Positions 39,371 through 55,249 are shown, counted from the stretch's first letter. The stretch: DNA of 64,000 nt from Cacajao melanocephalus (GCA_963573385.1 CAUYLG010008973.1:28571-92570); one strand, 5' to 3'. Numbers and translations: made by a program. The notes: generated from the letters alone by a model not told the origin.

Positions 39371-39596
39371 CCTCTTTTTCTTTCTTTTTTTCTTTTTCTT
39401 TTTCTTTCTTTCTTTCTCTTTCTTTCTTTCTCTTTCTTTCTTTCTTTCTTTCTCTTTCTTTCTCCTTCCTCCCTTCCTCCCTCCCTTCCTCCCTCCCTCC
39501 CTCTCTCTCTCTTTCGTTCTTTCTCACTCTCTCTCCCTCTAGCTCTTTCATCTCTCTCTCTCTCATCTCTCTCTCTCTCTCCTTCTATCTCTTCAG
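39371..39596. repeat. Long pyrimidine tract, (CTTT)n-(TTCC)n-(CTCTCT)n
   Basis: About 225 bp are almost purely C and T on the plus strand. The tract moves from TTTC units through TCCC-rich units to TC units. The apparent frames here (for example 39280-39687) are low-complexity Phe/Leu/Ser artefacts. Such mirror-rich homopyrimidine tracts can form triplex (H-DNA) structures, which is inferred here. Confidence 0.95.
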
Positions 39597-40752
39597 CTTA
39601 ATACTTTCCCCATCCCACTCTATCTCAGTTTCTTTTCTGCTCATACATATGAACATTTGTTCTGTGGCAAATATCAAGGAAATGTAATTAGTCTCAATCT
39701 ACCAATCGCATTGGTGGAATGTTTTTAGGAATATACTGCAGATAATTTTAAATGTCAGAAATAAAGCCTTTGAACATTAATTGCTACAGTACCTAGTTCA
39801 TGTTGGAAAGAAGACTACCTCTGTCTGTTCAGATAATAGACAGTTTAATTAATGTAATCTGAGTGCAGAGCTGGGCAGATTTCCACAGAAGAGCCATGAA
39901 AGCAGGCCTTCTGTTCTGCTCTATGCCTTCTATTATTTTTTTCTTTTCTCTATCTGAGAATTCAACCTTCTCCTTCCTTTATAATTTGACTGCTTCCCCC
40001 ACCACATTACAATATTTAAAAAATGATACTGTCTTTTTCCAAATATATAATATACACCTAATAAGAGAAATCAGAAAATAAAGCGTGAAAAATTATACTA
40101 AACTGAGAAACTGCTGGAACACCACGCTTCCACCTTCAAAATGCTCTAATCCTAATATAAAATCAAAGGAACAGTTACCCTTTCTTCCTCATACGACTCT
40201 TTATCTTTAACTATTAGGAAGATAAATTGGTTATGCAGACAAAAGTCTTATTTGAGGCTAAATTAAGTTTTGCAATTATGTTTCAGGCCCTACAAAACCT
40301 TTCCTTTCAGACAACCTTTGGCCAATTAGTATAATCCAGTTCAACCCCTGACTTTCTTGTTCTTAGCATGGAATATCTCTGGCTTGACCAGAGCCTTTAA
40401 TGCTTCTAACTCTTAGAAAATACTTCATTTGATAAAATTTTCAAAGTATGATTAATAAGGAAGATTTTTCTGTGGCATAACATTTGAAAAAAAGGATGAG
40501 AACAGAAGACTCATCAATTTTCTTGTATTTTTTTAAAATAAATATTTAGTAGTGAATTGAAATCTCCGTGATCTAATTTTACTATAGTGAATGGTTAGTC
40601 CCTTTGCATATTAAATAGTAGCAGGTGTAATTGCATAAAGTAGATACAAAATTATTTAGCAATAAATGCATTTATTAAAGTAGAAGTATTCATTAAAATA
40701 TGAATTTCTGGTCTCAAAATTTTTGATGAGGGTGGAACATGATGATTCTAGA
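39597..40752. other. No gene or repeat recognised
   Basis: AT-rich sequence with no convincing gene or named repeat. Confidence 0.5.
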
Positions 40753-40975
40753 TGAGGGTTTCTCAATCACATCAATATTGATATTTAGCCTTGATGATTA
40801 TTTGTGTTGGGAGACTGCCCTGAGCATCATAGAATGTTTAAGAGTGAACTTGATTTCTACCACTAAATGACAGTAGTATCTCCTCTTTAACAACAATAAA
40901 AGTGTCTTCAGACACTTATCAAATATGTCATGGAGAACAAGATTGGTCCTTGTTAAGAGTCACCGATCTAGATAA
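40753..40975 (+). repeat. MER5A-like (hAT-Charlie) DNA element
   Basis: GGGTTTCTCAATCACATCAATA, TGATATTTAGCCTTGATGATT, GGGAGACTGCCCTGAGCATC and AAAGTGTCTTCAGACACTTATC follow the MER5A consensus in order. Confidence 0.75.
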
Positions 40976-42290
40976 GAGTCTAACCATAAGATAACAAATC
41001 TAAAGAAGAAGTAATAGAAATCCTTTTGTGAACATCAAGTGTAGGCCATTCTCTGTGCTAGTATTTTATGTCCAATAACTGCAATATGGAAAATGACCTT
41101 GATGCCCTTCTACGTCTTCACAAGCTACCCTGAAAGAACAGAGCAGACTGGCAGACCAAATTAAAATACTCAAAATAGATGTTTAATTAATTCAATGTAA
41201 AGCAGATAGTGAGGAGACAGGGAAAATGGTCAGGATATGCTAATTGACTTAACATAGTTTTCAAGTGTGTGGACCTGAATCCAAGGTTAGGCAAGGTTCT
41301 TAAGTATGATCTTCCTCTGCCATATCCAAACCTTCCCTGCTAATGATGTGGTTAATGGGTTTATGTGTAAGATTTGATCATGAACACTCACAGATAGAAG
41401 GTATGGTAAGGAAAGAGAGGTGGCCACAGATGTAGCTCAACAGTTAGCTTTTAAAGAGCTATGGGATTTTCTTATATTTTCTGAGAAGAAAAATGGGGTC
41501 ATGATGAAAGTCAACTGTCATCAATAGGTGGCTGATGTAAGACTAACATAGCTAGTAGCTTAGAACTGGCACCATCAATTCATTCCATCTCTTTCTATCT
41601 TAAACTCTCATGCTTGTTAGACCCATTATAATTTAATTTTATTCCCTCTTTTATATGCCTTATAAGTTTCTAAATTACATGTTACTTGTTCTTTTCACAA
41701 GCTACTTGATTATTCATTATCTATATCTTTAAACACATTCTATGATTTGCTTTATTATAAGTTACTAGTGTGAATATCATTGCTTAACCTTTCCTATAAA
41801 TCTTACCTACTCTATAATTTGTCTTTCTTTTAAACAAATTGAATATTCTAATAATTGAAAACTTGTAACTAGTGGAAAATTAACTCGCAGCTAATTTTGA
41901 GGTGATTCCTCACCTCACTCAACTTGGTTAATGTTACACAACTTACATAAAGTAAATTTTAAAGAGAGGATTCAGGTGTATCTGTACCCAAATGCAGGTT
42001 TTGAGTTTTTGGTTTGTTTGTTTTGTTTTTTGGAGGGTTCTTTTTCTGGATTAGTTTGCTTCTTTTACTTCACCATGTTACTTTTTTGAACAAAGATTCC
42101 TGAAGTAAATTCTAATAATGTTTCTTCAGGATTTCCCATCAATTTATTTGTTTATTTCTTTGTTTTTTTCACACACCTTAATTAAGAAATGTCCTGGAGG
42201 GAATAAAACACGCAAAATAAATAGAACATTATGTATAGATTGAATCTTACAATTAACCCTGCCACCCTGCTGTCCTTAATGAATGTTTAT
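40976..42290. other. No gene or repeat recognised
   Basis: AT-rich sequence. No long frame, and no repeat I can name. Confidence 0.5.
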
Positions 42291-42291
42291 G

Positions 42292-43795
<1,504 letters not shown>

Positions 43796-43969
43796 AATAT
43801 ATATGTGTCAGAATGGCTACAGCATTATGTTTTCTTCAGCTTTACTGAACTTGGTATTAATGTTTCCATTGGTGTGACTATATTTAGAAGACCTTCTTCT
43901 TGACTCTAAGATCAGATCTCCATTTTATTAGAGCATTTACTTTAGGAAACTTGTAATTTCTTTCCCCTT

Positions 43970-44330
43970 TTGAAATGTAAATCTTTTTAAAAGCCCCCTC
44001 CCAGTTTTACAGCCCAGAATTGTCTTCCTTAAGGATCTGAGAGCCATTCCTTTGAAATGTAATCAACGAGAAAGGTAGAGCCTCTCTCCTCCAAAGCACA
44101 TTCAAATTGTCAAACAACTTTCTCTCAGGAAGATAAGAGTTTCCTTTTTTTTTTTTTTCCCAAGAATGAAAGGATGAACCAAGATTCCCCCACCTCATTC
44201 CAGCTTGGAAGAATTCCTCTGCCTTTTGTCCCAGCAGAGTTGAGCTCAGACTGAGTTCTGGTCTCTCTCTCCCCTATTGCAGTGTCCTTGAAGAAACTTT
44301 TTCTTGAGTAAATGATATACACATACTCAA
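43970..44330 (+). mobile_element. Possible ERV LTR fragment
   Basis: AAAGCCCCCTCCCAG, a central CT-rich portion, and CCCCTATTGCAGTGTCCTTGAA with a GAGTAAATG-like element give an LTR-like layout. I cannot name a family or show both ends. Confidence 0.3.
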
Positions 44331-44399
44331 GAATACAACTTTGTGCTAAGAGCACAACATTCCCATATTCAGGGATTATATCAAGGAATCCAGTTACCA

Positions 44400-44890
44400 G
44401 TGCTCACTTCATCATGCTGTTGCTGGACCAGGAGGCTGATGGAGCACCCTAGGTCAGGACTTTACATCCCTCCCCTTCAGCAGATGCATGTCTTTAGCCA
44501 GAAAATGGTGGATGGCAAATGAAGCATCAGAAGGCCTTCCTGGACTTCCAGAACAACCTTCCTCCATCAATAGTGGCTTCTGAGGACCAGCTAATCCAGG
44601 GTACCCAAAGTTCAACGTTGACAAAGTATAGAGAGTTAGCCACCTGCATTGTCCATGCTTCCACCAGAGGGCAGCTCACCACTGCCCAGGTGGAGCCATC
44701 CTGGGCCCTCAGCCTATTGTTGCCCAGGATGACGGATGCCTTGGGTGAGCACAGAGGTCCAGCAGTCTACATTTCCAGAGCCCAACTCAGCACCACCAGC
44801 CATGAGGTTTGTTTCATGGGGCTCAAGTACAGAGTGTTGATATGGAACTGGTTCCTATTGGTGTTTAATATCATGAAAGATGGCAGGTGA
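44400..44890. other. GC-rich island with open frames on both strands
   Basis: This 490-bp block is near half GC in AT-rich surroundings. The plus frame 44519-44890 has 123 codons starting MKHQKAFLDFQNN. The minus strand also has about 83 open codons (block ILGNNRLRAQDGSTWAVV). Neither matches a family I know. Candidates are a fragment of a processed pseudogene, an old unnamed repeat, or an exon. No poly-A tail, duplication or splice context makes one of these clearly best. Confidence 0.35.
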
Positions 44891-46069
44891 AATGTTAGAT
44901 TCAATCTTAGAAGTTTGAAATTTTTATTTTCTTTTCATACATTTAATTGAAGCCTGTTATGATCATCTTAAGCCATATTACATATTCAATGATTACTCGA
45001 ACTCCAAAAGCCAAATAGCTCAGGAGGAGAATAAGTAATTTTTAAAAGAACATGTTTCTGTTTTCTACCCTGCTATCCGAATGGTAGATCTACTACTATA
45101 AGGTAATCTTAATCCATCAGTCTGCAGCTCTTGTCAGTATAAAGGACTAGGTCAACAATTAATTTTCAATATGAATGTACCATTAGATTTGCACAAAATA
45201 CTATATTATAAATATGTTCTGTAAAATAGTAAAAAAAAAATGATGTTATTTCACATGGAAACAATGACGTGTTGTGACCATCTCCTTTTGAGAATCCTGA
45301 ATCAGTAAATCTATGCAAAGCTGTAATCAATGGCTGCTTTGTATTGAGTTATATACTAGATGCTGGGCTGGCTGCTAATACCTACTTGTATTTCAGAAAA
45401 TAAAATGTGCTACTGAAATTCCTCCTCTTTGTTAACATAAGTATATCTGAATACTGATTGCAGCATTAAGCTGGACTCATCAGTTATCTTGAGTGTGTAT
45501 GTCTAGTTTCCCACACAAGAATTTTCAGGGTAGCTCAATATTTCCATCTTGTAAGTTATATAAATAAAAAATACTAGAAGAAGCAGATTATATCTTTAGC
45601 ATCTTCAACAATAATAGAAGTACAAGACCCATGCCAGAGAAGAATGAGGAGAAGGTTGTCAAAAAAAATAAAGTAAAATGAAAGAAAACTCTGACGTTCC
45701 CTCAAAATGTCGAAATCCTGCCTATGACAAAGCAATCCACTGTCCAATTCTGCATTAAGCACCTACGTAATTGCATTCACCTTTGTACCTTGCACTATGA
45801 GCAATATTGAAAAAGAAACAAATATGTAAATTAAGCCCTCCATGGAGATGCTTAAAACTGAATTCAGAAAACAAGATACATATTCAATAATTAACCTCAC
45901 TTACGTGTACAATACTCAGTAGTTCAACATGAGCTGTATGAAAACAAATATCTGCATGGACTGAAGTAGTTTTCTGAGAAGATAACTCTATTTCAACTGA
46001 AGTATGGACCTGAGAGAAGAAAAGATTAACTGAAGATTAACTGACACTCACCTATACAGGAAACTGCAA
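44891..46069. other. No gene or repeat recognised
   Basis: AT-rich sequence, with an A-run at about 45231-45240. Nothing I can name. Confidence 0.5.
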
Positions 46070-46300
46070 AAAGTTTCAGGGAAAAGATAATGAAGGCTTG
46101 AACTAGGGCACTGGCAGGGGAAATGGACAAGAAAAGCCAGATTCAAGACATATTTACGAGGAAGGATTAATAAGTGAATGATTGGCTGTGCAAGATGAGG
46201 GAGACATCAGGAGTCAAGATTGGCTCTGAAGCTTCTATCTTAGGAAACTGGGTGTCTGTAATGCTTCTTGAGATAGAAACACCAACTGACTTACTGAAAG
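46070..46300 (+). repeat. Ancient interspersed repeat, family not named
   Basis: GGCTTGAACTAGGGCACTGGC, GACATATTTACGAGGAAGGAT, GGAGTCAAGATTGGCTCTGAAG and GGAAACTGGGTGTCTGTAATG match, in order, a common mammalian dispersed repeat I remember by sequence but not by name. Confidence 0.5.
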
Positions 46301-46840
46301 ATTTCCATGATGTACTAGTTCCCAGGCAGTTCTACTGTGCCTATAGGGAGAATTCAGTCTTATATCTCAATTACTGTAGGTGCAACAGGATGTGTCAGTC
46401 ATAGCAAAAAGCAGTGGTATCAGTGCCAGTTTCCTGGCTTACAGGAGGCAGGATATTTTCATACCCCCAGAAGCTTGAGGTAAGCACAGAGGAGGAAGCT
46501 TTCATATTGTTTGACATGAAGCATTCCTATTTCACTTTTCTTCTTTCCTTGCCATGCATGGTTCCAGAGTTTGAATTCTTTAAATAGATTTGCTGGATAT
46601 ATGTCATTTTATTTATTTTATAGCAAAAGGTGCAGATTAAGGTGTGGTACTGCAATTATATTACTCCAATTACATAATAATTTCAACTGAATGGCATTTG
46701 TTCACTTTAAGGATTACTTACAAAACAAACAGATAAGCATCTCATTAACTTATAATAGTAAAGAAACAAGCCAACACAACAATGGAGTAAGAGTCAGGAT
46801 ATTTTTTTACTGGTGTTACTTCTTTTAAAAACTACCTGTG
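46301..46840. other. No gene or repeat recognised
   Basis: AT-rich flank of the following Alu. Nothing is recognised. Confidence 0.45.
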
Positions 46841-47678
<838 letters not shown>

Positions 47679-47822
47679 TTTTTTTTTTTTTTTAAATAAT
47701 AGAGAAGGCATCTCACCATGTTGCCCAGACTGGGTAGTCTAGAATTCCTGAGCTCAAGAGGTCTGCCCCTCCCAGCCTCCCAGAGTTCTGGAATTACAGT
47801 TGTGAGCCACCATGCCTGGCCC
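47679..47822 (-). mobile_element. Alu left-monomer (FLAM-like), antisense
   Basis: A T-run is followed by CATCTCACCATGTTGCCCAGA, CTGAGCTCAAGAGG and GAATTACAGTTGTGAGCCACC, ending CATGCCTGGCC. Only the left monomer is present and it is diverged, so a fossil monomer is likely. Confidence 0.8.
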
Positions 47823-48530
47823 AGTTTAAAAATATACTTTGTATGCAATGCTTTAATATGTACATAGTCACATTTATTCTATAATTGGAGTCAAATTGGA
47901 TTTATTATTTCATGGCATACTGCCTTTTAATTGTTTGAGTGAATTTTTTTATGTCATTGCTTATTATTCTACGTTGTTCTTCTTAACGACTTAATATATA
48001 GTGTTCTACAACATAGGTGTATATTAGTTGTCCAATCTAAGAATCTCTTTTGTTTAATGATGGAATTAAAACAAATCAAATATATTGTGATAATTTAATG
48101 TCTGGTCTCTTTTCAATATGATTTCTTATTTCCCTTCATTATTTTAAATTTATATTTTAGTTTTTCTCCTTCATTGATTTAGTTTTATTTAGGTTATGCT
48201 AGTTTTCCTTGTTCAATAATCTTGTTTTCTTCATTTCTATCTCTAGATGCTAGAACAATATCATCCATAAGTATCGTTCTATTTATTTACTATTTATCTT
48301 ATAATTTCAACAGGGTTGTTGGTAGTTTTGTTAGTTAATTGATCCTGGAAATTGATAAACAGCATTAACCAGTAAAATTTTTTAAAAAGCAGTAAAAAAT
48401 TTTATTATGATTCAACTGAATCTCTTTCTCAGCATCTCCTTTATGTTTGTAAAAATGATCTAATTTACTTCCAGACTTTCAACATTCTTGAAAAAAAGTC
48501 TAATTTTTACCACAGTTAAGATTTTATATC
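47823..48530. other. No gene or repeat recognised
   Basis: Very AT-rich sequence. The T-rich plus strand near 48100-48300 could be a decayed antisense L1, but I cannot support it. Confidence 0.4.
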
Positions 48531-48831
<301 letters not shown>

Positions 48832-49558
48832 TTTGAATATCAAGATATAAAGTTGTATTGAAATTATGCATGTTCACTTATCCATTTTACTGTCTCTTTT
48901 GTGAGGCTTTTCTACAGTTTACAATTTTCCACTTCACAAAGATAATCCTTGATAATCTAACCTGTGTAATAAAGCAAAAAATAAAAACATAAAGTATACA
49001 CATCAGATAAAAGAAGCAAAACAGATTTGTTCATGGTATGATTACATTTTACACATTTTCGTAAAAAAATATGACTATATCAGGTTTTGAAAGGTGAATG
49101 ATGCAGTGGGAATTCTTAGAGGCTCCTAGATGCAGTGTAAATAGGCATATCCATTTTGGTAAAGAAATTTAGCATTACTTATTAAAACTGAATATGTGTG
49201 TCTCATCTTACAGTCAATGATTTCACTTTGGAATACATACACCAGAAAAATTCTTGCATGTATCTTCCATGGGAAATGACTAAGAATAAAAGCAGATTTT
49301 TAAAATAATGAAATCCTAGAATACACCACAGAAGAGTTAATGGATAAATGAATTATTCTATTTCTGAACAAGTATTATTACAAAGCAATAAAATGCCTAA
49401 GTAGCAACCACATCCACGAACATAATGAATCTCACCAATAAAATTTGAGAGAAGAGACAGTTTGAGAATAATTCATATAATAGGATTCAATTTTTATAAA
49501 ATTAAAGTGCCTGATATTGAGCATTGTGGCTTTTGAGGTGTACTTATATATATGATAA
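48832..49558. other. No confident feature; possible old L1 words
   Basis: Segments near 49040-49430 (for example TGATTTCACTTTGGAATACAT) loosely recall an old L1 3' region, but the match is too weak to call. Confidence 0.35.
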
Positions 49559-49730
49559 AATTGGGGGAGGGATAACATGGGGAGAAATGTCAGATATAGG
49601 TGACAGGGGGATGGAGGCAGCAAACCTCCTTGCCATTTATGTACCTATGCATCAATCCTGCATGATCTGCACATGTACCCCAGAATCTAAAGTACAAAAA
49701 AAAAAAAAAAAAAAGAAAAGAAAGAAAGAA
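49559..49730 (+). mobile_element. Very short L1 3' end (older L1PA-type)
   Basis: About 170 bp: GGGATAACATGGGGAGAAATG, GGGGATGGAGGCAGCAAACC and ACCCCAGAATCTAAAGTAC, then a long A tail with AAAG units. It is the same 3'UTR variant as at 19.5 kb and 28.2 kb. Confidence 0.92.
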
Positions 49731-50334
49731 ATGATTTACACTAAATCCAGGATTGTGGTTACCTATGAGGAGAGGCTGGCATTTGTGATGTACTCAGAAA
49801 GTTCTTCAAATATACTTTGAATAGTATTCAAAGATACGATTTCTTAAGTAAGGAGATCAGCACATAGGTTTGACTTTTTTTGCTATCCTGAACTGTACAA
49901 ATCAATTATATAAATACTGTATCCATATTTATATAATCCATACAGTTAAATAATATATATAGATCATATATGCTATATATAAGAAAACAAATATATACGC
50001 ATATGTGTATGCGTGTGCATATATAATAGGTATGATATACATTGTATTTTTAAATTTAAAATCATATTGAGCAAAAAAAAAAAAAAAGAAGAAATATATT
50101 CCCACACTTGATTTAGGATTGACTAATGACTAATGTTAATCTCATAGGGACTCTTCCAGTTTGTGGAAAACCCAAATTGATTAGCTTTTGAAGTCACCGA
50201 AGGGCAAAAATGCTGTCTCCAAAATGGAAATGCCCTTTCCATTTCCAAAGGAGCGTGTACATGTATGTGGGTAGAACAATGAACAGTTGCGTGAAATGTG
50301 ACTGAGGGAGGATTTATTGTTCATACAGATTATT
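49731..50334. other. No gene; AT-rich with dense ATAT words
   Basis: Sequence at about 49910-50040 is rich in alternating TA and includes a TATACGCATATGTGTATGCG palindrome-like stretch. There is an A-run at about 50073-50086. Confidence 0.5.
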
Positions 50335-50545
50335 GCATAATAGAGAAAGTGCAAATTTAGAATCAATCTGACCTGAGTTTCATTCCTGGCTTCCACTCTT
50401 GAACATATCACCTAATTTCTCAGTATGTTTCTTCATTTTTAAAATAGGTATAACAATACCCCAAATCATGGCATTATTATATAGATTAATTACTATGAAT
50501 ACCAGTATGCTTCTCATATGGTAGAGTCTCAAAGAACATTGTTTC
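50335..50545 (+). repeat. MIR
   Basis: ATCAATCTGACCTGAGTTTC, CATTCCTGGCTTCCACTCTTG, CACCTAATTTCTCAGTATG and TTTAAAATAGGTATAACAAT follow MIR order. Confidence 0.7.
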
Positions 50546-50696
50546 CATCGTATTTCTCTCTAACCTGTAATAACAATGAGAAACAATTAACAAAGCAATT
50601 AATAAAACTCAAAAATTAAAGAGTGATATTTCCATCCCAGTTTGGAAGTGGTATTTGTTGAGAACAGCCTCAAGAATATTCACATGGAAGATTTGA

Positions 50697-51072
<376 letters not shown>

Positions 51073-52865
51073 AGATTACTTTTTTTTTTAGGGATATGAA
51101 AGTAAACCCTCAATTTGCATCATTTCTCTTCTACCATTCTGGTCTGTTATGAACTCTTTGCCAGTAGGAAGTTCAATTTTGTGTGAGTATGTAGCTAAGC
51201 TCAGCATTTTAATACATAATAATGCAAGAAAATAACCTGAGAGGAAATATACAATTTTATTCTTCTTAACATCATCTCCCAGAGTATCCTTTCTAATGAG
51301 TGTATTTCTAAAAGTAGACTAGGGCAGTCTAAATTTGAGAGTGTCAGATGTCCAGGAAGTACTGGATCTCCCACATAACTAAGCAAGTCTCTGTGAGCCA
51401 AAGTGCTATATTCAGAGATAAATATTATTTGTAAATAACAGAATTAAGACACAGTTTAGTTTTCTTCACAGAAGAACATGAAGAAACCAAATGGATATAT
51501 AAATTGTCTCAGACTGTCAACTCAAAGAAACACAAAATATCCAGGCTGAATTACAAAACATGGCAGAGCTGACAATTTTACTAGTAGAAATAAATCTCTC
51601 ACAGGAATTCCAAATTGGTTTACCTTCAGCTTCTACATCCTGAGTATGGGTGAGATGCTCATTTTCTAGCTCCCCTCTTATTTCTAGCCCTTGCACTGAT
51701 TCTTCATCCTTCCCTATATTTTTCTTGGCCCTCTGCTCTCCAATGGAGAATCTGACAAGTGCATTAGGGTGCTATTTTTCTGTAGACCTGACCTTATTTA
51801 TAAATCTGACCCTAAGTGTCAATCAGGATAAAAACACCAACTATCTTAAGAGGATAAAATAATAGCTCATACTTCAGCCTTAAATCCAGTGGTCCCAGTA
51901 CCACCATTCAAAGATATGAACAGGAGGCTTTGGTCATGATGAAAAAGGACATGATACAAAATATTTGAAGCATTATGTTGCCAGGACCAAAGCAAATTAG
52001 CAGTGCTTGAAGGAGAAAAAACAAGAATTCCCAGGAAACCCCAGTCATGTTTTCTCTCATTGACAGCTTCAATTTACTAATGGGTAAATGACAAATTATT
52101 ATTGGTATTTTGTTTTGTTTCAAGAGGAATGAGTGAGAAAAATGCTTAAGAAGGGTAACCTCAAAATGGGATGGAGTCTACTTTGCAAACTCAAATGCCC
52201 TGTGTCAAAAACACTAGTAACTATGTAGCCTGAAGTAGCTTTGTTATATGAGACAAATCTTCTTCCAGTGGGAAAAAAAAATGATAATAATATGGGATTT
52301 GGGGAATTGAAGACCAAAAGCTTTAGGATCCTTCATCATTTGGCTTTCAACAGTGTCAGTAATGTGAAAGAGAATATGTCCCATTTGCCTCAAGCTAAAT
52401 AGGTTTCAGAGTGAACAAGAATAAATGTGAAATATGATGCTACTCCAGACACTTCTAGGCTGTTACAACAGAAACTAACATCTCAAAATCACCCCCTGCC
52501 TTACAAAGGCACATCACAGCCTCCAACCAGAGACTGTTTCAGCTGTTTTAATTGCATAAATACATAGCAGAAAATAGGTAGGATATCAATCAAAAACAGA
52601 TGGGAAATTCATTAACCATTCCAATCCTACATAAGACAGGATGAGCTCAAATAAGTTTGAAGTGAGTATGAAGGAGAGTGAGTATTTCAGTGCTTTACTT
52701 CTTTAACTTGGTCAATATCTACCTTTTAGGATCTATGCAGGAATGAAAATCAATAATATTAAACTAATTTATCCTTTGGAAATCGGTGGCTTCCAATGAT
52801 GATTCTTAATTGTGGTATTTTGTCAATTTCATTGATTATAATAAACTGTTACTTATACACAAGAG
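51073..52865. other. No gene or repeat recognised
   Basis: About 1.8 kb of single-copy-like sequence. Small frames (51650-51862 plus, 51908-52123 minus, 52120-52317 minus) have no recognisable domain. Confidence 0.5.
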
Positions 52866-53375
52866 AACTTTGGTTGGCAGAACAATGGCCCCCTCATGAT
52901 GTCTGTCCACACCCTAATCCCTGGAACCTGTGGATATATTTCCTTACATGGAAAAAAAGAATTAAGCTTGTAGATAAAATTAAATTTGCTAATCTGCTGA
53001 TCTTGAAATAAGGATGTTACGGAGTTTGGCCCAGTGTACTCCTAGGCTCCTTAAAGTGGAAGAGGGAGAAACAAGGGGTCAGAGTGATATGAGGACTCAG
53101 TATGCTGTTGCTGGCTTTGAAGATAAAGAAAGCCATGAGCCAAGGAATGCAGGTGGCCTCTGGGACCTGGAAAGGACAAGGAAGCAGATTCTTCTCAAGA
53201 ACCTCTGGAAGGAACTCAGCCCTGTTGACACGTTGATTTTAGCTCAGTGAGATTTACGTTAGACTTCTGACCAGCAGCAGTATAAAAAAAAAATAAGTTG
53301 TTGTTATCTAAAGCCACCAAGTTTATAGAAATTGTTATATCAAATTGATACACCAATAGCAAACTAATATAGAAC
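52866..53375 (+). mobile_element. MLT1-like (MaLR) LTR
   Basis: The 5' half reads GCAGAACAATGGCCCCCTCATG, CCACACCCTAATCCCTGGAAC and CTGTGGATATATTTCCTTAC, the classic MLT1 opening. The 3' half has GACTTCTGACCAGCAG, TAAAGCCACCAAGTTTATAG and CCAATAGCAAACTAATA. It is nearly complete. The 78-codon frame at 53014-53250 inside it is incidental. Confidence 0.85.
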
Positions 53376-54938
53376 AAGGACACTATATATCATTGATTTT
53401 ATTGCTACATTTTTGCTGATAAGAGATAAATTACACTATGCCTACACCTACATCAGAAATGAAGCCACAGTATGGTGAGATGACTTTCATTTTACCTGAT
53501 GTATCTTTTCGAGCTTTCTAGACATTCATCTATTTATTATACCAGTTAGTTAGTCCACGTGTTGCCCATGAACTGGTTGAGCACCCACTGTGAGACAGGA
53601 ATCTTGGAAGACACTCTGCATACATAAATGAAAAATTTACGTACCATACGTGCCTTCTTGGAAGTTGGCATTTTGTATCTTTCTTTCAACCGTTGAGGAA
53701 ATTGTTCTTATAAATATGCTTCAAGGTATCACAGACATAAAAAGTCAGTTCACTTCTTATTCCTATAAATCAAAATGTTGATAGGATGGCCCTCTTTTCT
53801 AAGCTACCCTCTAAGCTGTGATTAGATGATCAAGGTCTCTTCTGTTCTGTGGCTTCATCACCTATGAATATTTCAGTTGCATCTACAAAACAAGGAAAGA
53901 AAACATGGAGGGTCTTGTAACAGATTTTCAGGGACACTGCTAGAAGTGAGACACATAACTGCTTCATTCCATTGCCAAAAATTCAGAGTGTAGCCACATT
54001 AACTAACAAAAAGTTAGGAAAAATTGTCATCCTGGAGTTGCATCTCACTGGTATTGTCTACAATCTTCTTTTACTGATTATATTCTCTCTTGTTTTCACA
54101 CATGAAATACACATCTCCATTTTCCAAGTGGAAAAACCCAAGTCTCTGCATTTATTGCAAACAACTCAAATCTAAGATTTGCAATAATATTCAGTCCTTT
54201 CCAACATATTCAATAATCCTAAAACAAAACAAAACAAAAAGTATTCACTCCACTTCCCTCCCAAGTAGTAATAAAGGTACAGTATAAATGTAACAAATAT
54301 CCACATTTACATAGAAAATAAAGGAAGACAATTATGTCCACCTGCCACTGACATTTAAAAATTTTGACACAATTTTTAAGTTAAGGCCAAACACCAGACA
54401 TGAAAAATATTAACCCATAAGATGATTCTAAATATCTTAGCTGCTGTGAAGAAGAGTACAGTTATAGAAACTAAAAATCTTCCAGATGGACCTAGGGAAA
54501 AATCAGACCTTTTTTTACTCCTTTCAATTCATATTAATTTGTTTAGTGATAGTATATCTGGTAGAATTGAGTCATACATAATATTTATATAAAACTAATA
54601 TCTATGAACAAAACGTGTTAAAATTATACACAGTATATCAGGCCTAATTTGAAATCAGTCTGGATAGGCGAAATCAATGAAAACTGAGCTAACTAAATAT
54701 CATCTTTATGAAATTCACAAGATTAGAAATATTTCTAAGAGAGTAGCCTCATTAAAAGAGTAGCCTAATTTTGGCTTTTCATATTTTCTCTGAACAAAGA
54801 GAGCATGGCAAATCAAAGTTTTACTGAGTTCAGTGTTGATATTAACTTACCAAGATGATGGTTATACTGATGTATAATATTCTTTTTATGATATATTCAC
54901 ATTTTGACAGTGTTCAATGTTTATATTTTATTTATATA
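53376..54938. other. No gene or repeat recognised
   Basis: AT-rich sequence. The region 53870-53990 has words seen in old repeats, but I cannot assign it. Confidence 0.45.
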
Positions 54939-54952
54939 TCTAATATTTCTTT

Positions 54953-55109
54953 TTATTAATTTACTTACTTTTATTTAAAAAAATTTTTTTTAAATAGAGA
55001 CGGGGTTTCACCATGTTGGCCAGGATGGTCTCGATCTCTTGACCTCGTGATCCGCCCCCCTTAGCCTCCCAAAGTGCTGGATTACAGGTGCAAGCCACCA
55101 CTCCTGGCC
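54953..55109 (-). mobile_element. Half-Alu (left monomer of a young-type Alu), antisense, with duplication
   Basis: An A/T-rich tail leads into GACGGGGTTTCACCATGTTGG, CTCGATCTCTTGACCTCGTG and a CACTCCTGGCC end. It is the left arm only, of AluS/Y-like sequence. Exact 14-bp duplications TCTAATATTTCTTT at 54939-54952 and 55110-55123 show that the half-element inserted as a unit. Confidence 0.9.
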
Positions 55110-55249
55110 TCTAATATTTCTTTATGGATTATATTTAACCCTCGTTTTTGGTAAGGTAAGTGGGGGAAATGTCTTAATTATAGAAGGAAGTGATATTGCA
55201 AAAGTGATTTTAAGGAGAGACCAAAGCTGCTTGAAGAGGCTGTTAATAA

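Noticed and set aside
39280..39687. 135-codon plus frame and 88-codon minus frame
   Set aside because: Both are low-complexity translations of the pyrimidine tract (Phe/Leu/Ser or Lys/Glu/Arg).
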